A stretch of 41,618 bases of DNA from Flavobacteriia bacterium (lineage in GTDB: Bacteria; Bacteroidota; Bacteroidia; Flavobacteriales; Flavobacteriaceae). Shown here piece after piece: positions 35,494-41,618 of this stretch. How positions within the stretch are numbered: position 1 is the first letter of the stretch; each line of letters begins with the position of its first letter. The notes under the pieces are model-generated. The model was not told where the DNA came from and did not search any database. It saw only the letters and a program-made list of their open reading frames with translations. The stretch covers positions 1 to 41,618 of the forward strand of contig JAABRF010000014.1 of the NCBI GenBank assembly GCA_011391075.1, written 5' to 3'. Position numbers and translations under genes: made by a program.

Positions 35494-35829
35494 CTATTTC
35501 AAAGCATTTACTGCATATATTTTTGAATTCCATGGCGAATATCTTCGTTCAATTCTCTTGATGGTTAAAACGCCACTTTCATCATCGTGCAATTCCGACA
35601 AATATAGATGCAATGCCAATGAAAGAGCTGCTGCATCATATACTGTGAGTTCGGGGTAATCGAATTTACTTTTCGTTTTGATGCGAAAATTTCTTCTAAC
35701 CAAAAATTTAAAAGCTTTTCCAATACTTAAGAATGCCAAAACCAACAAGGATAAGGCTAAAAATACGACCAAAATACCAATAACTGATTCAATCAGTATA
35801 TCTGAAAAGGATGTGATGAGTGATATCAT
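35494..35829 (-). CDS. mmdD: decarboxylase gamma/delta subunit (OadG family)
   Basis: A 111-residue protein with one N-terminal membrane helix (about residues 13-37, VIGILVVFLALSLLVLAFLSIG) and a charged cytoplasmic part, the layout of OadG/MmdD assembly subunits. The C-terminal segment has YDAAALSLALHLYLSELHDDESG and YSPWNSKIYAVNALK, a helix plus Trp/Tyr tail also common in Bacteroidota OadG proteins. It holds the alpha and beta subunits together in the complex. The start lies 1 bp after the alpha subunit stop, so translation is likely coupled. Confidence 0.85.
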   Translation of the reverse strand: MISLITSFSDILIESVIGILVVFLALSLLVLAFLSIGKAFKFLVRRNFRIKTKSKFDYPELTVYDAAALSLALHLYLSELHDDESGVLTIKRIERRYSPWNSKIYAVNALK

Positions 35830-35830
35830 A

Positions 35831-37405
35831 TTACAGAGGAATATTGCAATGTTTGCGAGGTGGATTGACTACTTTTTTATTCTGACAAGCTTCAAAAGCT
35901 CTGATGACTCTGAATCGGGTATTTCTCGGTTCGATGACATCATCAATATAACCCAATGCTGCTGCTTGGAAAGGATTGGCAAATTTTTCTTTGTATTCAA
36001 CTTCTTTTTCCTTCATGTATTTAATCTTTTCATCGGGATCAGTAATTTCAGCCAATTTTCTGCTTTCCAATACTTCAATAGCTCCCGAAGCACCCATTAC
36101 AGCAATTTCTGCACTTGGCCAAGCGTAATTAAAATCACCACGCAATTGTTTGCTACTCATCACATCATGCGCTCCACCGTAGGACTTGCGTAATGTAACC
36201 GTAACTTTAGGCACGGTGGCTTCACCATAAGCAAACATGAGTTTGGCACCGTGAATGATAATCCCCGCATACTCTTGTCCTGAACCGGGTAAAAAACCGG
36301 GAACATCGACCAAGGTCAATAAAGGAATATTAAAAGCGTCACAGAAACGCACAAAACGAGCCGCTTTTCGAGAAGAATCGCAATCCAATACACCTGCCAA
36401 ATAATTGGGTTGATTGGCTACAATTCCGGTAGAAACACCATTGAAACGAGCAAAACCTACAATGATATTACGGGCATAATGACGATGTACTTCCAAAAAT
36501 TCGCCTTGATCCACAATAGTATGAATAACTTCTTTCATATCATAGGGAATATTTGGACTATCAGGGACGATATGATTCAAGATGTCTTCTTTTCTATCAA
36601 TCGGGTCACTGCATTTATAAACAGGAGCTTCCTCCAGATTATTTTGTGGCATATAAGAAAGCAATTTGCGTATCAACATGATACCTTCTTCTTCACTCTC
36701 TGCTTTAAAATGGGTAACTCCCGATTTTCGGGCATGTACATCAGCTCCACCTAAATCCTCAGTTGAAATTTCTTCTCCGGTTACCGCTTTGATAACCTTG
36801 GGTCCCGTAACAAACATATAACTGGTATGTTCAGACATCAGTACAAAATCGGTCAAGGCAGGTGAATAAACAGCACCGCCGGCACAAGGTCCAAAAATAG
36901 CAGACAACTGTGGAATAACTCCCGAAGCTAAAATATTTCGTTCAAATATCTCGGAATAACCAGCTAGAGATTTTACTCCTTCTTGAATTCTAGCTCCACC
37001 TGAATCGTTTATTCCTACTACCGGAGCTCCCATTTTCATAGCCATATCCATAATTTTGCAAATCTTCAAAGACATGGTTTCTGAAAGAGAACCACCAAAA
37101 ACGGTGAAATCTTGTGAATAAACAAAAATCATACGACCATCTATGGTTCCATATCCTGTTACCACACCATCACCATAGTATTTTTCGTTTTCCATTCCAA
37201 AATCAGTGTTGCGATGCGTTACAAACATATCCATTTCCTCAAAACTGCCATCGTCCAACAGCATTTCAATACGTTCTCTAGCAGTCATTTTGCCTTTGGC
37301 ATGTTGGGCAGCAATTCTCTTTTCACCACCGGCCAACTTTGATAGTTCACGCATTTTGATTAACTCATTGATGCGTTCCTGATTTGTCAATTGTAATGTA
37401 TCCAT
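35831..37405 (-). CDS. mmdA: methylmalonyl-CoA decarboxylase alpha subunit (carboxyltransferase)
   Basis: A 524-residue biotin-dependent acyl-CoA carboxyltransferase. Both halves of the family are visible: GGARIQEGVKSLAGYSEIF and GPCAGGAVYSPALTDFVLM in the N-terminal domain, and LVDVPGFLPGSGQEYAGIIIHGAKLMFAYGEATVP with SYGGAHDVMSSKQLRGD in the C-terminal domain. Alone it could equally be a propionyl-CoA carboxylase beta subunit, but the adjacent Na+ pump subunits and the absence of a biotin carboxylase gene favour decarboxylation: methylmalonyl-CoA to propionyl-CoA. It is the first gene of a four-gene operon in the order alpha, gamma, carrier, beta. Confidence 0.9.
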   Translation of the reverse strand: MDTLQLTNQERINELIKMRELSKLAGGEKRIAAQHAKGKMTARERIEMLLDDGSFEEMDMFVTHRNTDFGMENEKYYGDGVVTGYGTIDGRMIFVYSQDFTVFGGSLSETMSLKICKIMDMAMKMGAPVVGINDSGGARIQEGVKSLAGYSEIFERNILASGVIPQLSAIFGPCAGGAVYSPALTDFVLMSEHTSYMFVTGPKVIKAVTGEEISTEDLGGADVHARKSGVTHFKAESEEEGIMLIRKLLSYMPQNNLEEAPVYKCSDPIDRKEDILNHIVPDSPNIPYDMKEVIHTIVDQGEFLEVHRHYARNIIVGFARFNGVSTGIVANQPNYLAGVLDCDSSRKAARFVRFCDAFNIPLLTLVDVPGFLPGSGQEYAGIIIHGAKLMFAYGEATVPKVTVTLRKSYGGAHDVMSSKQLRGDFNYAWPSAEIAVMGASGAIEVLESRKLAEITDPDEKIKYMKEKEVEYKEKFANPFQAAALGYIDDVIEPRNTRFRVIRAFEACQNKKVVNPPRKHCNIPL

Positions 37406-37460
37406 ATTGAATAAAAGTTTGATTGAAAATTGTTTAAGAAAAACAATACTTTTTATTGTG

Positions 37461-37488
37461 CAAAAATAAATTAAGAAATTTATTCAAA
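37461..37488 (-). promoter_or_regulatory. candidate promoter of the decarboxylase operon
   Basis: TATTTTTG (37461-37468, minus strand) matches the -7 box, with TTTG (37485-37488) 16 nt upstream, shorter than the normal spacer. It lies 56 nt before the alpha subunit ATG at 37405. Confidence 0.5.
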
Positions 37489-37820
37489 TTATGATAAATG
37501 TAATCTTTTTATCCAAAAAAATATTTTTTTTGCATTTTCACAATTTATTTGACCAATTTATTGTTTAATACATATAGATATTACGTTTTTGAAATACTAA
37601 TTTGTTAAGAAATTATCAATCTAATATCTATAAATATGACTAAAATGTAATAATCAATCCTAAAGCCTAAAAAAATAAAAAATAAAAAAATTCGCAATAA
37701 AAATGCTATCTTAACTATTAATAAAAAATAAAAATCCTATTTTTTTAAATAATTTTGTTTTAATTGAATAAATTATTCTATGAAGCCCTTATTTTTTCAG
37801 GGAAATTGAGCAAGTTTTAA

Positions 37821-37828
37821 TACTTTTG
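37821..37828 (+). promoter_or_regulatory. -7 box of the giant repeat protein gene
   Basis: TACTTTTG, an exact -7 box, 22 nt before the ATG at 37851. No TTTG at the normal upstream distance; ATTG at 37805-37808 is too close. Confidence 0.5.
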
Positions 37829-37850
37829 CTAAAATTTAAAACACAAGATA

Positions 37851-40800
37851 ATGAGCCGATGGATTTTTAGAGTTCTGAGTATTTTTTTATTGATCTTATC
37901 AAGTCCTATATATTCTCAACACGAAGCCGATAATTGGATTTTTGGGGCAAATGCCGGATTGAATTTCCAAACGGGATCACCAGTAAATACCTCTTCTTCT
38001 CTTATTCCTATGAATACGATGGAAGGATGTGCCTCTATTTCAGATGCTGATGGTAATCTGCTTTTTTATGTTGGTGCTCAAAATTCAAATACTACATTTT
38101 TAAAAGTATGGGTTCCCTTTGATTTAAATGGAGATGGGGTTCATGATACAATGCCTGGTGGTAATAGTTTAATTGGTCATGTGTCATCAACTCAGGCAGC
38201 TATTATTGTTCCTGCTCCTGGTTCGAATGACATCTACTATATTTTCACAGTTGACCAAATTCAAGCTGGTAGTCATGTTAATCGGGGTTTGTATTATTAT
38301 ACTGTAGATATGACACTCAATGGCGGAATGGGTGATATTGTAGGAACTGGAACCCAATTGTTGCAAAAAAGCGCTGAAAAAATTACTGCTGTTAAAAGTA
38401 ATGACTGTAGTTCTATATGGGTTATCACTTATTCGAGTGCAGATGGATTGTCTACTTCTCACGACACTTTTAAAACTTTTCAAGTCACTTCTTCAGGAGT
38501 TTCAACTACTCCAGTTTCTTCTTATGCAGGTATTTCTCCATTGAACGATGGAAGAGGATATTTAAAGGCAAGTCCGCAAGCCGATAAACTAGCCATTGCA
38601 CACACCGGAAATTTTAGTGTTTATCTTTATGATTTTAACAATACAAACGGAGTAGTTTCAAATCCTGTAAATCTAATATTTCCTGCAACATTCAGTACAT
38701 ATGGAGTAGAATTTTCAAAAGAAGGGAAAAAGCTTTATACTACTTTACATGATACACATGGGCAGGATTCCAACGCTCCAAATGACGGATTTCTATATCA
38801 ATTTAATTTGGAAGCCGCAAATCCTGCAACATCCGGAATTCTTATTGATGAAACCTTTAATGTACTGTACAGATCAGGATTGCAATTAGGACCCGATGGA
38901 AAAATATACAGAACTATGCCAAGTTTTTGGGGAGCGTCAGGCGGTTCTCAATTTTTATCTGTTATCAATAATCCAGAATTAGACGGACTTGCTTGCAATT
39001 ATGTAGCCAATGCGATAGATTTAGGAATTGGCAGGAGTCATCAAGGTTTACCTCCATTTATACAATCTATTTTCACAGATAATTTAGATATCATTCACAA
39101 TGCAAGTGTTTCCAATCAAATTCTGAATCTTTGCACAGGAAGTCCTTACACCTTATTTGTAGATGATTCTAGTTTGCCTGTCGGCACTACTTATGAATGG
39201 CTACAGAATGGCAATCCAATACCTGTTACAGGCAATAGTCTGACTTTAATCAACACCGGAATATACAACAATGGCACTTTTGAAGTCAATGTCTCTCCTA
39301 ATGACGGAACTTGTCCTCTATCTGGTGAAGCTGTTGTAACTTATTTTATGCAACCTGTAGCAAACCCAGTTGCCAACTGGTTGGTTTGTGATACTGACAA
39401 CAACGGATTCTACACATTTAATCTGGCTTCTTTAAATCCAACGATTTTGGGTGGTCAAAATGCAGCTGACTTTACTATTTCTTATCATCTTTCACAGGTA
39501 CACGCCGATGCTGATCTCAATCCAATAGCTTTAAATTATACCAATGCTGTTGCATTTCAAATGCAAACTATTTATGTACGTATAGAAAACAATGCCTGTA
39601 CAACTTGTTTTGATACTACTAGTTTTGAAATTGATGTTTTCAGCACACCTACTGCAAATCCCGTGAGTGATATGGAAATCTGCGACGACACTTCCGATGG
39701 AAATGATACCAATGGTTTGCATAGTTTTGATCTTACTTTACAAAATTCAGGAATCAGAGGGATGCAATCCATGGTTCAATACAACATTTCTTATCACCTG
39801 TCTCAAATTGATGCTGATAATGATGTGAATGCACTTTCAAGTCCACATATAAACACACTTTCTCCAAATGCTCAAACTATCTATGCCCGAATTGAAAATG
39901 TAGATCATCCTACTTGTTATAATACAACTTCATTTGACGTTGTAGTACATCCACTTCCGGTAATCACCTCAAATCCTGTAGCTTTGGAACAGTGCGATGA
40001 TGATATTGACGGTTTTGCTCCTTTCAATTTATTTGAATCTAATCAATTGATTTCCAATGATTATCAGAATGAAACTTTTACTTTTTATTTATCTGAAGCT
40101 GAAGCATGGGCTGAAATCAATGCCATTTCAAATCCATCTGCTTATATCAATCCTACACAACCTACTAGCACAGTTTGGGCAAATATTACCACCCAATACG
40201 GTTGTTCAAGGGTTAAACAAGTTACCCTGATAGTAGCAACTACTCAAATTCCTGCCAATTTTCTCATTCAATACGCTGATTGTGATAATGATCTGATAGA
40301 TAATGATGATGCCAATGGGGTCATTCCTTTTGATTTATCAGCAGCTCAAACCCAAATTGAAGCTTTATTTCCAAATCCTCAAAACCTTCTTATCTCTTTT
40401 TATGAAAATATGGCAGATGCTTTATCAGAAAGTAATCCCATTCCTGATTTGGCTAATTATCAAAACACCAATTATCCGCATCATCAATTTATAACAGTCA
40501 GAGTTGATAGTGAGGATTACAACGCTTGTTTGGGATTGGGTGAGCACATTGAACTCACCGTTTATCCAAAACCTGTTATGCCTACTGATATTTCTAATTA
40601 CGAAGTTTGTAGTGCTTCACCTTTATACAGTTTCGATTTAACTACCAAAGACAGTGAAATTTTAAATGGACAAACCGACATAAACATCACTTATCATACT
40701 AGTCTTGCAACTGCTTTAACAGGACAGTTTCCAATAACTTCTCCTTATCCCAATTTTTCAAACCCGCAAACCATATACGTTCGTTTAGAAAACAATATTA

Positions 40801-41618
40801 CCGGATGCTATAGAGCCAATGGTACTTTTGATTTGATTGTTAACGAATTACCATTTTACAACAATGTCAGTGATTTTGAAATATGTGATGATTTGACAGA
40901 TGATGGATTCACCTCTTTCAATATAGCAGATAAAACTACTGAAATTTTGGATGGTCAAACTTCGATTTCAGTCACTTATCACCTAAACGCCTCTGATGCT
41001 GCCAATGGGGTAAATCAAATATCAGATCCATACACCAATATTTCAAATCCACAAACCATTTACTTTAGAATGGAGCATGTGATGACCCATTGTGTCAATA
41101 CGGGCTCTTTCAGTTTATTTGTCAATGCAGCACCTATACCTACTTTGCCCACACCTCTAGCAATCTGCGATCCCGATTCCGATGGATTCCACTTGTTTAA
41201 TTTACACTTGAAAGACTCTGAAATCGCAGGAGCACTCGTAGGACAGGTCAATGTTACTTACCACGAAACCCTTACCGATGCCCAATTGGGGATTACCGAT
41301 ATTCCCGATTATGCGGCTTATTACAACATCAATCCTTGGAGTCAAATCATCTTTGTACGCGTGGAAAACATCACCACCGGATGCTTTGATACCACCACCT
41401 TGGAACTGATTGTCAATCCTACGCCTCAAATCAACTTCACTCCCGATGATATGCAGGTGTGTGACGACAACTACAACGGATTCCGTCAGGTGGACTTGAC
41501 CACGCACATTCCCGAGATTCTCGGTGGCGTACCTCTGGCCAACGTACAAGTGTCCTTCTACCACAGTCAGGCCGAAGCCCAAGCCGAGGTCAATATGATT
41601 GTCAACAACATCGCTTAT
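37851..41618 (+). CDS. giant repeat surface protein, probable T9SS cargo (3' end missing)
   Basis: Open from the ATG at 37851 to the window end, 1256 codons without a stop; the C-terminus is missing. A signal peptide (about 1-21, SSPIYSQ) is followed by NWIFGANAGLNFQTGSP, the usual start of a propeller-like N-terminal domain in flavobacterial proteins that carry a type B type IX secretion C-terminal domain. This domain runs to about residue 415. An immunoglobulin/PKD-like stretch (about 418-502) leads into repeats of about 95-105 residues (residue 504 on). The sorting domain itself is not visible, so T9SS export is inferred. It is likely a cell-surface or secreted adhesin-like protein. Confidence 0.88.
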   Translation, partial: MSRWIFRVLSIFLLILSSPIYSQHEADNWIFGANAGLNFQTGSPVNTSSSLIPMNTMEGCASISDADGNLLFYVGAQNSNTTFLKVWVPFDLNGDGVHDTMPGGNSLIGHVSSTQAAIIVPAPGSNDIYYIFTVDQIQAGSHVNRGLYYYTVDMTLNGGMGDIVGTGTQLLQKSAEKITAVKSNDCSSIWVITYSSADGLSTSHDTFKTFQVTSSGVSTTPVSSYAGISPLNDGRGYLKASPQADKLAIAHTGNFSVYLYDFNNTNGVVSNPVNLIFPATFSTYGVEFSKEGKKLYTTLHDTHGQDSNAPNDGFLYQFNLEAANPATSGILIDETFNVLYRSGLQLGPDGKIYRTMPSFWGASGGSQFLSVINNPELDGLACNYVANAIDLGIGRSHQGLPPFIQSIFTDNLDIIHNASVSNQILNLCTGSPYTLFVDDSSLPVGTTYEWLQNGNPIPVTGNSLTLINTGIYNNGTFEVNVSPNDGTCPLSGEAVVTYFMQPVANPVANWLVCDTDNNGFYTFNLASLNPTILGGQNAADFTISYHLSQVHADADLNPIALNYTNAVAFQMQTIYVRIENNACTTCFDTTSFEIDVFSTPTANPVSDMEICDDTSDGNDTNGLHSFDLTLQNSGIRGMQSMVQYNISYHLSQIDADNDVNALSSPHINTLSPNAQTIYARIENVDHPTCYNTTSFDVVVHPLPVITSNPVALEQCDDDIDGFAPFNLFESNQLISNDYQNETFTFYLSEAEAWAEINAISNPSAYINPTQPTSTVWANITTQYGCSRVKQVTLIVATTQIPANFLIQYADCDNDLIDNDDANGVIPFDLSAAQTQIEALFPNPQNLLISFYENMADALSESNPIPDLANYQNTNYPHHQFITVRVDSEDYNACLGLGEHIELTVYPKPVMPTDISNYEVCSASPLYSFDLTTKDSEILNGQTDINITYHTSLATALTGQFPITSPYPNFSNPQTIYVRLENNITGCYRANGTFDLIVNELPFYNNVSDFEICDDLTDDGFTSFNIADKTTEILDGQTSISVTYHLNASDAANGVNQISDPYTNISNPQTIYFRMEHVMTHCVNTGSFSLFVNAAPIPTLPTPLAICDPDSDGFHLFNLHLKDSEIAGALVGQVNVTYHETLTDAQLGITDIPDYAAYYNINPWSQIIFVRVENITTGCFDTTTLELIVNPTPQINFTPDDMQVCDDNYNGFRQVDLTTHIPEILGGVPLANVQVSFYHSQAEAQAEVNMIVNNIAY
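39360..41618 (+). repeat. array of about eight ~95-105-residue protein repeats
   Basis: Units begin near 39360, 39654, 39960, 40254, 40573, 40855, 41137 and 41428 (the last cut off). The shared plan is: a Cys-Asp-rich start (CDxDxDGF), FxL, a helix ending in ILxGQ, a strand xVxYHxS, then an ADA/DA motif, a PYxN segment, QTIYVRxEN, and a Cys-containing closing strand FxLxVNxxP. Units 3 and 4 are the most diverged. Each unit has two or more Asp-rich turns that could bind calcium and a Cys pair that could form a disulfide (inference). Confidence 0.85.

Larger units (their letters stand above)
37406..37850. other. gene-free AT-rich divergent spacer
   Basis: About 445 bp between the decarboxylase operon and the giant repeat protein gene. 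It holds the two promoter boxes listed separately; otherwise only A- and T-runs (for example 37668-37690) were seen, with no open frame, RNA gene or strong hairpin. Confidence 0.5.

Overview
The window is low-GC DNA from a member of the Bacteroidota, most likely a flavobacterium or close relative. The first bases are the 5' end of a 16S rRNA gene on the minus strand, carrying the GATGAACGCTAGCGACAG signature. Many genes are preceded by the Bacteroidota -7 box TAnnTTTG, some with a TTTG/ATTG -33 box 19-21 nt upstream, and Shine-Dalgarno sequences are not evident. Protein families typical of the phylum are present: a TonB-type outer-membrane receptor with a carboxypeptidase-regulatory-like N-terminus, a PorT-like barrel, and a giant repeat protein of the kind exported by the type IX secretion system (T9SS). 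All identifications come from reading motifs; no database search was possible.

Layout. 1-348: 16S 5' end, leader and rrn promoter (minus). 737-4431: AI-2E family permease, outer-membrane barrel, fumarylacetoacetase-fold hydrolase and a family-2 glycosyltransferase. 4434-7194: glgA-glgC glycogen synthesis pair (minus). 7195-11432: a repeat-rich stretch (palindromes, 10-, 54- and 42-bp tandem repeats) holding an MFS transporter, a Nudix hydrolase and an alpha/beta hydrolase. 11433-16523: minus-strand cluster iorA-iorB-ADP-forming acyl-CoA synthetase-lipoprotein. 16672-20019: stand-alone 2-oxoacid dehydrogenase E2 with an overlapping 26-aa membrane peptide, a transaldolase-like aldolase, a secreted regulatory-like protein and a 58-aa membrane protein. 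20339-24947: lysine-rich basic protein, TonB-type receptor, second MFS transporter. 25337-31503: RhlE-type helicase, DUF2891 protein, FAD-dependent dehydrogenase, fumarase and a lipoprotein. 31607-33271: a short glycogen phosphorylase homologue. 33763-37405: a complete sodium-pumping acyl-CoA decarboxylase operon, probably methylmalonyl-CoA decarboxylase. 37851-end: the giant repeat protein, cut off by the window.

How the genes fit together. IorAB plus an ADP-forming acyl-CoA synthetase would turn aromatic 2-oxoacids into aryl-acetyl-CoA and then the acid plus ATP. The biotin-dependent decarboxylase would convert methylmalonyl-CoA decarboxylation into a sodium gradient. Fumarase, glycogen synthesis and a glycogen phosphorylase homologue sit nearby. 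This points to an organism able to conserve energy fermentatively or under low oxygen (inference).

Most notable observations: the phosphorylase homologue has Thr where the family's PLP-binding Lys should be; IorA ends before its usual ferredoxin domain; two small membrane proteins are easily missed; and base composition changes abruptly inside the giant repeat protein.
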